Source: Glandiceps talaboti (taxonomy: Eukaryota > Hemichordata > Enteropneusta > Spengelidae). Taken from it: DNA of 60,000 nucleotides. Below, in pieces: positions 28,131-60,000 of this stretch. Position 1 is the stretch's first letter, and each line of letters begins with the position of its first letter. The stretch is taken from positions 6,097,953 to 6,157,952 of the forward strand of contig NC_135571.1 in NCBI RefSeq assembly GCF_964340395.1. The letters are read 5' to 3'. A program made the position numbers and the translations under genes. The notes beneath the pieces are model-generated. The model was not told the DNA's origin and searched no databases. It saw only the letters and a program-made list of their open reading frames with translations.

Positions 28131-28990
28131 AACAAATTGTCGTTTAGCCTGACGAAAATCTTCCCAATGTTGCTGCATTTTATCGTCTGGCTTGACAAAA
28201 TCTTATTAACATTGCTACATTTTATCGTCTGACTTGACAAATATATTACTAACATTGTTCCATTTTATCGTCTGCTTAAAGAAAAATCTTCCATTGAAGC
28301 TAAAATTTCAAGATAAATACTAAGTAAATTATAAAAGTGTCTACAGTTTAACTCAACCCATACAAGTCAAGGTGACAAAAAAAACCGAAGTTAGCAAAAT
28401 CTAAACTAAATACAAATCCGAATGTTTCATATTACCAGTGAATGTCAAATGGTATTTAGTTTGATAAAGTTTATAAATTTAAAGTACCAAAAGATCGACA
28501 CTAACATTATATAAGCTCATTCCTTTTTCTGGCTTTAACAGTGGAAGCCATGTAATCCGACACAGAATGTCATCTGATTAACGAAAATCTTTCTAAATAT
28601 TGCTACATTTTATCGTCTAGATGAACATTTTTCAATTATCTTCCAAGTTGTTACATTGTATCATCATCGAACAAAAATATTCATAACATTGTTACATTTT
28701 ATAGCTGATGCGACAGAAAATTATATTATATGCGAATGTCACGTGCGTCAGATTCTTGTCGTCGAGTCAAACGATAAAAAGTAGCAATGTTAGCAGACGT
28801 TAAAATGTAGCAATGTTTGAAGATTGTTGTCCAGCCAAACGATAAAATGTAGCAATATTATTAATATTATTGTCGAAGCAGACGATATAGTGTAGTATAT
28901 AGAAGTAATATAATTGTACAAGCAGACGATAAAATGTGGCAACTAGTAATATTTTTGTACAAGCAGACGATAAAATGTAGCAATGATGAA
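28131..28990. repeat. large foldback repeat of about 40-bp modules
   Basis: Units of the form ATTGCTACATTTTATCGTCTG occur at about 28172, 28213 and 28258 and again near 28600 and 28690. From about 28765 to 28985 at least five units run in the opposite orientation (CGATAAAATGTAGCAATG). The whole would fold as a long interrupted hairpin. The centre is AT-rich and unrelated. Confidence 0.7.
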
Positions 28991-29587
28991 AATCATTTGC
29001 ATTTATGTTTAACATTTTAGATTCCCAGATTTCCAAGACTTGTCTAGTTATGTCAGCTGCTATTGATCATAATTCTATATGTAATTAACTGTTCTTATAT
29101 CACGAGCTATATCAAATCGACCCGGACAATTATTTTGGCAGACAGTTTACAATTATGAAAAATCTTGTCACCAGCTGTGCAGGTTTCTTTTGTGAGGTTT
29201 CTTTTCAGCAGCCTACAACATCCAATATGTTTAACCTTTACAACAATACCCAATGATGATTGATTTATTGTGTTGATTGTAAAACTATTTACTCATAATA
29301 CTTTACAGGCTTTAGTTAATAGGTATTTTGTGATGGATAAGTACACAACCATCTGGTACATAATTTGCAAACCCAGGAATAATAATCTACACACATGTGA
29401 CCTTTTGAAGTATTAGTACAGACCATGACTCTTAAAGCTGGGGATGATGGTTTGTTATAAATATCTTACAATATTTTGAGTTCATGGTCAAGGTAATTGA
29501 AACTTGACCGCGAGGTATACTTTTCACTTACACGTATATTGTAACATGCAATCTTTGCCATATGCATATACTGTCACGTGAAACTGT

Positions 29588-29788
<201 letters not shown>

Positions 29789-29999
29789 CTTGTCTTCCCT
29801 CCTTTGCCTTAAACATCTCCCCCTCTGTATATAGAACGATAAGCACTCCAGCTTAACTATCACTAACTACAAGTATGCATCAAACTTCAGGTCTATCCCT
29901 GAAATATTCACATATAACAGCTTTCGATCCATTTTAGTAAGATGATCACTTGTATGACACCTATAGTTTTACTTGCCAACACCGGTTACTTATTCACAC

Positions 30000-30300
30000 A
30001 AAAAGGAAAAGATTTGGATAAGGGGGAAAAAAATTGGGTAAGTTGGGAAAAGATTTGGATAAGGAGGGAAGAGATTTGGATAAGGAGGGAAAAACTTGGG
30101 TAAGTGGGAAAAACTTGGGTAAGTGGGAAAAACTTTGGGTAAGTAGGGAAAAGATTTGGGTAAGGGGGAAAAATCTTTAGATAAGTAGCTAGGTACAAGA
30201 TTTGGGTAAGGAGGGAAAAACTATAGGTAAGGAAGGTAAAGATTTGGGTAAGGAGAGAAAAAATTTGGTAAGTGGGAACAACTTTGGGTAAGTATAGTGC
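30000..30300 (+). repeat. degenerate 18-20 bp minisatellite rich in GGGTAAG
   Basis: About 15 units of the type GGGAAAAGATTTGGGTAAG. GGTAAG occurs ten times on the plus strand, six of them extended to GGTAAGT, a close match to a metazoan 5' splice site. The minus strand is open through the array, but this follows from the repeat. Confidence 0.85.
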
Positions 30301-32376
30301 AACCCACTTTGCGTATACATTCGTGCATATACACAAAGTCCAACTGATAGAAAATGAGGACGTATCAATTATGAATATAACGGCAATATCTTGATAATAC
30401 TAAAAGTGATGTTCGCAACAGGTTTCTATGTGACATCTGTTTACCTCAGACAACTAAAAAGTAGTGGTGTGAGTGTAAACAATAAGATCCAAATACTAGA
30501 GTGATTAATAAGCTTGTATGTTGTAGTTTATCTATATCCCGGTCGATACTAGGATTAACACTTACTGGCAATATAAAGGAACACTTGACACATTGCAACA
30601 GACAACCGACCTTCAACCGAAGTTCAAGTTGAATAACCTTTCCACATAGTTGATTCAAAGTATTCGGAAACCACATCCAATACGTACTACAGTGACAAAG
30701 CTACAATCACGTTTTCATAAGGCTGTGGCAACCGGACGTATTTACTATAACATTGTCTGCTTCTCACCAATGTCGACACTCCTTCTATACCGAACGATAT
30801 AGCTAACAACTACACAACTGCACAGTACACTCAAAGTCACTGTCGTACCGAAAACACACGAGCACCCAGAAACAGCTCAATAAACCGAGGTGTATGGTTC
30901 GCAAGTTTACTTCCCAGATCGAGATGGTAACTTTCTCTCAACCCAGTTCCTTCTGGAACCAGCCTCCCAGTCTCAAACTAGTTCTTTATCTCCTTCTTGC
31001 TGTAATTATCCACACTCTAAAAGTTGAGTGTTTACATTACGTAGTTGTCTATTATTCGTCAGTGACGTCATACTGTCTACTACTATTTGATTGGATACAA
31101 GTAAACGATGACGTCATCGGACTGCTGTTTATGCTAATTAACCTAAAATGAGATCGTCAACAAAATTCTAACATATCGTAAACACCAAAGCCATATACTC
31201 TCATTAATCTATTCTGTGACCAGGCAAATGAAATAATTTCAACTGATCGCAACATGTTAACGTCTAGTTTCGTTTCGTCAGTCAACTGATTAGAACCGCG
31301 TCTATTTGTCTACTAGCGATTTGACTTTAATATATTTTAGAGAGGGGGACGAATACCGAAATGATAAATATTGTAATATTGGTCTGTGACAACATTCCCC
31401 ACACACTTACCAATTAATGTCAGAAAGCAGCACCGTCATATACTACAGCATATAGAATGATACCACTTTTTTGAGATTATTTTTTTTTCAGGATGAAGTA
31501 TTTTCAAAGCACACATAAAAGAATATTTTATTAACTATTTGATGGAAGCAAATGATAACCAACTTATAAGGTAACGCGCCTTATATTTTCTTCATGCTTT
31601 TGAAATCAAAAATGACTTGTAATTCTTCGTATTCTGAAATCGTCCTGACTTAGGACACCTTAACTTGAATTTATCCTGAAATCCATGACCATGCAAAAAC
31701 TACCCAATCTGATTCAGAGGGTTTGAGCTAGATGTTAAACTAGGATGTGTTCGATTTGGGCTAATATAATTATTATGACATTCAAGTAGACCAAATTACA
31801 AACACGTGGAAACATTTCTCGTGGACTACAATCTAGACACACTCAACATACAACTAAACATAGACCCGACACGTAAGGGACGCGTCTCTGCCGGCATTTC
31901 TTTGAAGCAAAGCCGGGGTAAGATTCCCTTTAACGCCTCGCTAGAAATTGGATTATCAAACCTGATAGACTCTCTGGCTACGATTAAAGCAAAATGCGTG
32001 GCGCGATTATGTATTTAGGAATATGTACATGAAGTGACATACGTGCGACTGGCCACAAGCTTACACTCAAAAAACAAAAATGTAAGGTCTATGAACTAAC
32101 GTACATAAACTTTTGTTTTAGAACAAATATTTAGAATTTAATGTTTGTCGTTTAAAGTGTATTTTGTTTGTTTCCTACACACATAGAAGTATATAAATGT
32201 ATTCAATTAATTGAATTTAATAGATGCGACTCATCAATTCTCTATGTGTGACATATGGCATGTTTTATTCAGTAAACGTTTTACCAAAGGTGACATCTGT
32301 GCAAGTAAACATTCAATCTTTATACAGTGTATTTCATTTGTTATCTGTCATATGGTTTATGGATACAGGTCGTGTA
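30301..32376. other. spacer, no gene supported
   Basis: Isolated donor-like sites occur (for example CCAGTAAGTG at about 30566, minus strand). No open exon with homology is evident. Confidence 0.4.
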
Positions 32377-32415
32377 TTTCTAGGCGCCGGGGGTGGGGGT
32401 GGGGGTGGGGGTGGT
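32377..32415 (+). repeat. (GGGGGT)n G-rich tract
   Basis: Four or more runs of five G separated by T, suitable for a G-quadruplex, next to a family B repeat. Confidence 0.8.
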
Positions 32416-32424
32416 AGGCCTTTT

Positions 32425-32665
32425 ATATATGCTATTCCCCAATATTTTTCTGCGTTTCACCAAGGAAAATACGCTTGACCTAAGGGGTCTTTGTCACTAC
32501 GACTCGAATGAAGAAAATATTGGAAAAACCAGGGAAAGTAATGGTGTAGTCTTGAACGTTTTGACCCATATTTTGAACACAGCAGAACCAATGACGTAGA
32601 CACGCGTTGTCATGACATACACGCGCGTTGTCGTGACGTAGACGACCAGAGTTACTGTATATATT
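32425..32665 (+). repeat. interspersed repeat, family B, copy 3
   Basis: Contains CACCAAGGAAAATACGC, AAGGGGTCTTTGTCACTACG, CAGGGAAAGTAATGG, GAACACAGCAGAACCAATGA and CGTTGTCGTGACGTAGACGA in the same order as copies 1 and 2. Confidence 0.6.
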
Positions 32666-32875
32666 CAATATATTTTTTTTCTAAATGGTTCGAGCCTGCT
32701 ATAAGGGTGTTATCGAATGAAGAAAGTTGATATCAAGAAAGAAAGAAAGTGAAAGTTAAATTGGCACAAGCTAGGTATATAAGCTTTTTATTAAAGTGAA
32801 AATATATATACATATATAACTTTGATTAAACTCTAATGTATATATATGTTATATATATTCAAGATAATGCGCCTC

Positions 32876-33032
32876 ATCATGTTTTCGAGTCTCGTTGTGA
32901 TCACATCACGTTTTCGAGTCTCGTTGTGATCACATCACGTTTTCGAGTCCCGTCGTGATCACATCACGTTTAACGTTTGCGAGTCTCGTTGTGATCACAT
33001 CACGTTTTCGAGTCTCGTCGTGATCACGTCAC
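32876..33032. repeat. 29-bp minisatellite, five units
   Basis: Units contain TTTTCGAGTCTCG and the palindrome GTGATCAC. One unit is interrupted by an extra AACGTTTGCG-type insertion. Confidence 0.9.
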
Positions 33033-33195
33033 ACTAATCCTAATGCAACTTCACTGGCTTCCAGGAATTCATCCTGCCAAACTGTGTACTTTATTTTATG
33101 ATGGAAATAAAGATGAACGATGGCCACAAAATAGCCAGGGAAGAGAACTTTACCTCATTTAATGCGTAATTTGCATGTAGGCTTTTATCAGTGAT

Positions 33196-33300
33196 ATTGG
33201 GGCGAGTTGAAATTGGAGCGAGTTGAAATTGGAGCGAGTTGAAATTGGGACGAGTTGAAATGGGACGAGTTGAAATGGGACGAGTTGAAGTTAGGGCGAA
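33196..33300. repeat. 15-17 bp minisatellite (GAGTTGAAATTGG)
   Basis: About seven units. The first three or four are 17 bp and the later ones 15 bp, a switch in unit length within one array. Confidence 0.9.
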
Positions 33301-33496
33301 GTCAATCGCAATCCCGTTGCAACACCGCTCCTCTTTTCCAACAACTCAGTATTTTAAAGATCTATAAGCAATCGATTTAAACAAGTGTTTACTTATTTTC
33401 GGCTTAAAACTGCATTTGAATTATCACCTTTTTTCTAACTAATTTTTGTATTGTTTCTCTTCTCACTTTACTTTTATTTATCAAATAAATTCTTAC

Positions 33497-33612
33497 CATT
33501 ATCCAATCTGTCAGTCTGACACAAACGTACCGCATCATCACATTGAGTTCTTCTTTGGGGCCCACAAGCTCACCACTAAATAGAATGTAGTCAGCATTTA
33601 CAATGTTGTCAT
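33497..33612 (-). CDS. possible internal exon, unassigned
   Basis: A 116-base open segment lies between acceptor GATCTACAG and donor GTAAGA. It encodes 38 residues including ADYILFSGELVGPKEELNV, which looks protein-like. No companion exon was found, and short open segments with splice-like ends are expected by chance. It lies downstream of the Ras-like gene's stop and would belong to a different gene. Confidence 0.22.
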
Positions 33613-33958
33613 CTGTAGATCAGTAATGTTCCAGGTGTAACAGTATATTCAAATTGCCATTTGAATGAGAGGACCAGGAGAAGCAGTATTCCATTGTTAT
33701 TATTCAGATGTGACAGAAACAGATATTCAACGGATAATTAATCAGGTAGCTAACTCAACACAGGATGTTATTCACGGAAATATTAAATTTGAGATTACCA
33801 GTAGATGTCTCGCCCAGGGTGGCATTCAAGTAGTTCAGTGTAGTCCTTGGTATTTCAAGATTTTTCTTACGGTGAAGTTTAGGTTCGGCATATGTAAAAT
33901 TGTAGTCAAAAACTGGAAATCTTGGGAGATGATTTAGGGGCAGTCAGCAAGGCACACA

Positions 33959-34205
33959 GCTGTTAATACAAGTGTGCTCAAGGCAGAAACAAGTCAGTCT
34001 GAACTTCTCTGGTAAGTTGATAGCAGTAATCAATACAAGTGTACTAAAGGTAGAAATAAGTCTGACTGGACTTTTCCTTTAAGTTGATAGCGGTAACCAA
34101 TACAAGTGTACTAAAGGCAGAAATAAGTCTGACTAGACTTTTGGATAGTAGTAATCAATACACGTGTACTAAAGGCAGAAACAAGTCTATCTGCACTTTT
34201 TCTTT
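33959..34205 (+). repeat. 58-67 bp minisatellite, four units
   Basis: Units contain CAATACAAGTGTACTAAAGG and GAAATAAGTCTGACT. Starts are near 33966, 34031, 34098 and 34156. Confidence 0.85.
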
Positions 34206-34624
34206 AAACAATTTTTCAGCATGTGCCACATCAAGTCTTCACACACATGACAAAACTGCTCCCATTCATTCTAAAAATGATTCCAGTTTCCATTTCAACA
34301 TTTGCCAGTTTAAGACAACATACATTACACAAATGAATGGCATGGTTAATATATAATATCTTTTTATTCATAACTCTATAAAGTATGAATTTCTTCCTGT
34401 ACTTTTGTTAACATTTTTTCTATGTAAAATACATACCAATTTGGAGTAAAATTTACTTTCGTCTTATAAATATAAAAATGGCTATATAGGCACAGAGTAG
34501 GAATGTTTGACAAAATAAATGTGCACTTTAGGACTTCATACTCTCTTCTTTATTCCCACAAACTCTGAGAAATGAGGAAGTTTTAACTATGTTTCAAAAT
34601 TCATAACAATCATCACTTTTATAA
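34206..34624. other. spacer, nothing recognised
   Basis: No supported feature. Confidence 0.5.
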
Positions 34625-34871
34625 TAGGGAACTTGCAATCCAGACTGAGCATGCTCAGACGCAAAGGGCTATGGGATTATCTGTGATTATTGTAATACCT
34701 AATCTGGAGCTACCGATAAAATAAACCTCCCACAATGGTCAGGGTAACTATGAATTGATTATCTGGGGTTACAAAAATGTAACAATATTGTTTACAATAC
34801 TAATTGATTAGTATTTATTATCCCATTTCCCATGATGCAACATTCAACATGGCGGGTTTGCAAGTTCCCTA
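34625..34871. mobile_element. TA-flanked MITE, family C, copy 2 (243 bp)
   Basis: GGGAACTTGCAATCCAGACT at the left and TTGCAAGTTCCC at the right, with TA outside each. It matches the copy at 6300 in the same orientation, with a small insertion in the middle. Confidence 0.8.
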
Positions 34872-35508
34872 TTGAGCTTGACAAGAGCTTGACAGTAGGA
34901 AAATACGAAATAAGCAATCGCTTCACCCATGAAGAGTGGTCGTTTATCATCGCTTCCCATCGGGCTGACCTCCGAAAACGTTCGAGTATTTCCGGCACAA
35001 CTTCAGTCTTGTGCCAAAGGTGACGTCATAAGTGGAAGTCAGTCAATGAAAGTGTCTATGAGGAACTTAAATTGAACTATTGATTAAACTTTGACCTTGA
35101 GTACATCTTGGTATTTTGTGATAAGATAAAAATTGAAAACTTACTATAGGTAGAAGGCATTGTACAACTCTTTGACGAATATTCATATGCAAATATTACA
35201 TTACGTCATGACTTTTCAGGAAACGTACCTAGAGTTAAAGGAAAGGACTTTCATTTGATCGGATTTTCGATCATTTCGTTGATTCTAATTACAATCTATT
35301 TGTTTGTTAGGTCTCTACTCACGACTCTAGGGGGCGCTATCTCGTTCAAATAGATGGATTTGTAAACACAATGTGAATACTATATTCGACAGGACAATAT
35401 TAGGTTTGTTGAAATAATCCTTACTAAATTCTGGACTAAATTTTTCTGTAGAATATACACATCCTAAGCAGTCAAAATCGCCATTTTTTACAACCATGTT
35501 ACTGTCAC
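34872..35508. other. spacer downstream of the Ras-like gene
   Basis: No supported gene. A short open stretch next to the MITE is not backed by splice sites. Confidence 0.4.
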
Positions 35509-35514
35509 TTTATT
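35509..35514 (-). terminator. candidate poly(A) signal, Ras-like gene
   Basis: AATAAA about 245 bases beyond the stop codon. Weak evidence because the region is AT-rich. Confidence 0.3.
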
Positions 35515-35757
35515 GATATGCAAATCACTGTAAAGACTTAAGTTTTGCATTGATCTGACTGGTAAATGTCGTCAAAAGTTCTGACATCCATTAGACGGCC
35601 ATTTTTGAAAATCCTGGTTGCCTGGTCATTATCTATAGTTACAATGAACGTCTAGACTTGTAAAAGGTTGTTATTCTTGAACTTCATCTTTGCGTTGTGA
35701 TTGATGTATTTGCGTTGGAGATGTTATTTCTTCCCTCTGGAAGAATTTCACTGTTTT

Positions 35758-55580
<19,823 letters not shown>

Positions 55581-56391
55581 CTCGGTTCGTCTCAAGGAGT
55601 TCAAGATTGGTGTATGTCTATGCGGGGCAATCACCGCCCGATGAATATGTACACGATCCGTCTAACGTACTTGACCAGGTGAGTCGGTGAGTCAATGGGG
55701 CAAGCGGTCGGATAACGAGCGATACACAAACTTCAGCAAAGTTCGACTTCGATGGCGTTCAAATAATCCGGGTCTAAGCTCCTGCAATGTCACTCTCCCC
55801 AAAATGCGAAGCTGGTACAATTGTTGCCTAATGGCGTACGTACTTGGTTGAGATTACATGTGCACACTGTCCGGTCTCTTAAAATTACGATACTGTCTGT
55901 TCGCAAATAGAGACACCGTTTGTACTCTTTATGCGGGAGCGACTATTCGAGTACAGGGAGGAACAGGGTCTGCTTGTAGTTTTCACACTTTCAAACAAAA
56001 TGACGCATTGTTATGTATTAGTGCCAACATTTGTAACTGATCTTGTGTAATGTTTATGTCTGTATCGAACGATCCGTACAATTAAAAGGGTAAACGAGGG
56101 TAATGAACAGGAAAGGGGGTGATCGTACAGGAAATGACCCCCATTCTTACGTTGTTCTCTAGGGCCTTAAAAAGAGTCCGCTAATGGTCTGTTCAAACGA
56201 ATATGCTATTTTACGATACATACCTGAAGTGGTCGTCATCCGACCTTCTGAACATGTATAGGGATGTTCACAAACTTCTAACAACAGTGTTAAAAACAGG
56301 AACGGGGTATTTTGAAGTCAACGGTCCTGCGATGACATCAATAAACTCTCAAATCCATGACAAATTATTTAGCTAGGGGTATTTGAAATCA
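55581..56391. other. upstream region of the Ras-like gene
   Basis: Less AT-rich than its surroundings and with several CpG (for example TCACCGCCCGATG), so it may include the promoter. No TATA box seen close to the ATG. Confidence 0.35.
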
Positions 56392-56395
56392 CGTT

Positions 56396-56668
<273 letters not shown>

Positions 56669-57047
56669 GGCGTTTGCGGTCATCGGAAGTGTTTGTAATC
56701 TTTCTTCCGTTGATGTAATTTGACTCGTCGGCTGATGTAATCGATTGATAAAATTGATTGATTGATCACGTCTATGCTGACGACTAAAACATCCGTGCTT
56801 GTAATTCCTATATGCATGATATGTATTAGTATATGTACGCCTGATAATATAGTATACAAGTGTCTTGTTTACATGTACAATATCTATCAGTAGGCATTCC
56901 TGGTTGTCGGTGTTACTACTCACTGGTTGTCAGGAATTTTTTTCTCCTGAGCCAAGAATAGTAAGGAGCGTATCACGTATACATTTTTTCTCACCGTAAA
57001 GTTATTAGAAGCAGACTGAAAAATTATAAATACCGCTGTCGTCAAAA

Positions 57048-57335
57048 TAGCACTGTCGTCAAAAATCTTACCAACATTGCTACATTTTATCGTCTGACTC
57101 TAAAAATCTTACCAACACTGCTACATTTTATCGTCTGACTCTAAAAATCTTACCAACAGTGCTACATTTTATCGTCCACACTGTTAAAGGTGTTAAAATG
57201 TAACAATTGTACTTACGTTTCTGTCGAGCCAGACGATAAATTATTGTCGACTCAGGCAATAAAATGTAGCAATGTTAGTAAGAATTATGTCGACCCAGAT
57301 GATAAAATGTAGCAATGTTAGAGTCAGACGACCTA
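57048..57335. repeat. foldback-family repeat, compact copy
   Basis: Three nearly identical forward units (ATCTTACCAACATTGCTACA with TTTTATCGTCTGACTC) occur at about 57064-57180. Three reverse units (CAGACGATAAA, AATAAAATGTAGCAATG, GATAAAATGTAGCAATG) lie at about 57225-57330. The centre is about 40 bases. It is the clearest example of the family. Confidence 0.75.
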
Positions 57336-57574
57336 GCTTCTAATTCAGGTTTTGGACTGTTTATATTAAATTAGTTACATTTACACATTTTAGTTAAAAA
57401 ATACAGTTATAAAAACTAGTATTTCCATGCTCTCTAGATCATTTAAAATATATTAGTGTAGATTTGACTAAAAACACTTGATAAAAAATGTGAAAGTCAT
57501 CACAGTGATTAACATAAATTATTAAATTGTCATTTTATTCAGAGACACGTCCGACAAATCTAACAAGTGTCTGA
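57336..57574. other. spacer
   Basis: AT-rich, nothing recognised. Confidence 0.5.
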
Positions 57575-58145
57575 TTTTTTATTTATTTTTTTAAATTTGT
57601 TTTTAATTTTATTCATTCATCATCCACCAGGCTTAGCCCAATAACAGGACGACCTTAATAAAATACAATAAATGATTGAACAAAACGTGTACCATATACA
57701 TCACAATAACAATTACACATTACCTTTACACAATGAGGAAAATACAATAAACATAAAGAAATACAAAATTAAGTAAAATTACCCGTCTGTATATATTAAC
57801 TCTTTCAATTCATTTTTAAAATCAGCAAACGAAGTAAAAAGGTCAATGCCATAAGGATACAGACTATTTAAAAGCCTCATAGAGCGTGATAAAAATGCAT
57901 GTTTGGACAGATCCATACGGTGGTTAGGGAGCCTAAAAAGTTCCCTAAATCTAAAACACCTTGGAGGAACATAAAAATTAAACTTATCAAGAATATCTGG
58001 GCAAATAAATTTAGAATTCACACATTTATAGACAAAACACAGGTCAAGAAATTTACGTCTAAGAGATAATGGAGGCAAATTGTCCTGTACCGCACGAGAA
58101 CTACAGTTGTCGTATATGGCTAGTAGTTTATTAAATAATGTTATC
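57575..58145 (-). mobile_element. 5'-truncated non-LTR retrotransposon (reverse transcriptase C-terminus and 3' tail)
   Basis: The open frame ending at 57779 encodes LPPLSLRRKFLDLCFVYKCV, then PPRCFRFRELFRLP and SRSMRLLNSLYPYGIDLF. These are landmarks of the region after the catalytic domain in jockey/CR1-type reverse transcriptases. The catalytic YxDD part and everything before it are absent. The 3' tail contains GGGCTAAGCCTGGTGG followed by A-rich sequence. A dead fragment. Confidence 0.75.
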
Positions 58146-58150
58146 GTAGT

Positions 58151-58290
58151 CGTAAAACGGCAAGTAACATCATAAAATTGTGAACAATGTCGTAAAACGG
58201 TCAACAATATTGTTAACGATAAAAAATATCTTAAAATGATCAACGATGCCGTAAAAGGGCTAACAATATCGTAAAACGGTCAACGATGTC
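58151..58290. repeat. 20-bp minisatellite, about seven units
   Basis: CGTAAAACGGTCAACAATAT-type units every 19-20 bases from 58151 to 58270. It abuts the truncated end of the LINE fragment. Confidence 0.85.
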
Positions 58291-60000
58291 ACGGCACGTA
58301 AATTAATAACTATCGTACCCTAGTAATTCAATCCCATAAGATTAATCACACCTAATCTAATCTCAAATTGACTATTTATGGCATACATCTTCGCAAACAC
58401 ATCTAAACAAAGATTGACCTTGTTTCAGGATATAAACCTTGAAACGACCCCTAAATACCCACTTGAGTTACCTTTATTGGGGGCACTAACTGCAGCGAAC
58501 GGGAACTGCCTTCAACCACATTTTGTAACTGTAGAAAACACACCCAAAGAACAAATTAAGGTGACAACAACTCAGAGAGTACGTTCAACCATGAATTGTC
58601 AAACACATGATACAGTGTTGTTTATTAGACATCAAGTAGTGATTTATGGTATGGTGGAGATTCTCAGCCAATCAACGATGAGGTTTCAGGATAAACATCT
58701 ACCGTTCCTGCACGAAAAAAAATATTTATGTCACAGTCTGGAATATCCCCGATCTGGATAAAAACATTCAATTTGCTTTTCTTATCAATCCTGATAGGGA
58801 TAAACAGATAAAATTATTTCAGAGATAATACTTTTCAAACGTGTTTACGGAAAAATAGCCCTTGGCAGCCTATGTTTGACCTCTACATTGTTTGTAGGTC
58901 TTTGAAATAGAGCAGAAAAGCTAGAGTGTCACGTAGATTGTTTGGAAAAGGGTTCTGGAAAGGAATGATGTCCACACACAACCAAGTACTATAAGAACAG
59001 ATACTCGTACTTTATTGACATGTAACAAAATTCCTACAGATCACACAGAAATATAGGTTTATAATGGTTTCCCTACATTACATCACAGAGTGTGTTACTT
59101 ATCTGGGATTCCATACATAATGTCGTGAATTTGATATTGACTTTCATATGTATTACCTGTTTCCACATCGTCGTAAACTACAGCCTCTTTACGGCACCGT
59201 CCAAGACGCACCGTCAAGAGTTCCTTGCTTCAGTAGAAATGTGTGCTCTGGCTTCCGAGAATGTGTTTCCACAGAGCGTTCAATTTTGGCCATATTGAGC
59301 GTTCAGTGGTCTCGATATAACATTTATCCGCGATGGGAGAAATTCTTGACTGTGTCAGATGAACCTTCCATTTCCGAGCAAATCAAAGACTAAAACATCA
59401 TATTATTGAAAGACTATAAATGGGATTATATGTTCAAGTCTTTTGTGAAAATATCCTGTTTTCACGAATCAATATCATTCTACCGAGTGAGTACAATTGT
59501 TATTTTGAAAATCTCAATTAGATTATATTTTGATCAACAAATGTTCAAATCGATTATCAATAGAACAGATTGATAAATTGTTAGCCAATGTTTGTTATAG
59601 TATATTAATTGGCCTACTGCCCATTTTTATCTTGCACTTAACTTTCCAGCAATCAAAACATGTTCCGAAAGCTGCGCAGCGCATATGCATGGGTGGGGTT
59701 GTCGTTAGCCACTCGATCGAATTCTTCTCTAACGACGTTTGGGATCAAACTCGCCCATCATTGACTGGCATGGGTTTGATAACAAATCAACGAGCAATCT
59801 GCATATAAAACGGGTGATACACAGTTTGTTTGACCTTTCCGAACAACGCAGTTTTCTCTGGGGACTGTACGTGGTGTCCTCCTGTCTTGAAAATTGGGGG
59901 TACTTAGTCGCTGCACATGTGGCCACCACATTTCAATTGTCAAATTTTATTTCGAAACCATTATCATTAGTACGCAAGATGCGTTATGCTTCAATTCCCA
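58291..60000. other. spacer, no gene supported
   Basis: A 127-codon plus-strand open frame at 58378-58761 has no recognised similarity and could be chance. 59165-59270 resembles 53640-53715. No splice-supported exon seen. Confidence 0.4.

Noticed and set aside
33665-33937. 90-codon plus-strand frame with VTETDIQRIINQVANSTQ
   Set aside because: Looks protein-like and faintly recalls extracellular domains of adhesion receptors, but no domain landmark or partner exon supports it.
57779-58243. Host gene of 154 codons
   Set aside because: The C-terminal two thirds have landmarks of non-LTR reverse transcriptases and an element-like 3' tail, while the N-terminal part runs into a 20-bp repeat. It is a LINE fragment.
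58378-58761. 127-codon plus-strand frame
   Set aside because: No recognised domain or splice partners. Length is compatible with chance; a protein search would be decisive.

Overview
The window reads as nuclear DNA of an animal, probably a marine invertebrate; the phylum cannot be fixed from this sequence alone. The evidence is AT-rich spacer, canonical GT-AG introns, small exons spread over many kilobases, C2H2 zinc fingers, a Ras-family GTPase of animal type, decayed non-LTR retrotransposons, several MITE-like families, and very dense microsatellites such as (TCTG)n, (TATG)n, (GA)n and (TA)n. Nothing looks bacterial or viral.

Four spliced genes can be assembled by matching open frames to splice sites, and all lie on the minus strand. 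(1) Peptide gene A (12746 down to 9680) and (2) peptide gene B (27559 down to 26107) are paralogues. Each has three exons: a signal-peptide exon, a six-cysteine exon and a short C-terminal exon. They share intron phases, a Cys-Cys core and a TATA box near -115 to -130 from the ATG. (3) Between them is a C2H2 zinc-finger gene (22964 down to 18258) with a separate N-terminal exon and 15 complete fingers. It is cut by an in-frame TGA, after which finger coding continues in frame to a TAA at 18072. (4) A Ras-like gene closest to RASL12/RERG/RASL11 runs from 55580 down to 35758, with four coding exons over about 20 kb and an unusual switch II.

Layout: 1-9500 is spacer with MITE-like elements, hairpins and one foldback-type repeat. 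9521-12862 is peptide gene A. 13600-18000 holds microsatellites and two copies of a composite repeat. 18013-23532 is the zinc-finger gene, with a 120-bp minisatellite in its intron. 24099-25185 has microsatellites and a LINE 3' end. 25914-27689 is peptide gene B, whose first intron carries a palindromic TTAA-flanked element. 28100-35500 is repeats and spacer, including an array of splice-donor-like units. 35509-55580 is the Ras-like gene, with introns full of microsatellites. 56390-60000 has a (TC)n tract, a foldback repeat and a truncated LINE.

The genes do not form an obvious pathway. The most interesting biology is the pair of small secreted cysteine-rich peptides, the atypical GTPase, the zinc-finger gene caught changing its 3' end, and a family of modular foldback repeats at four loci.
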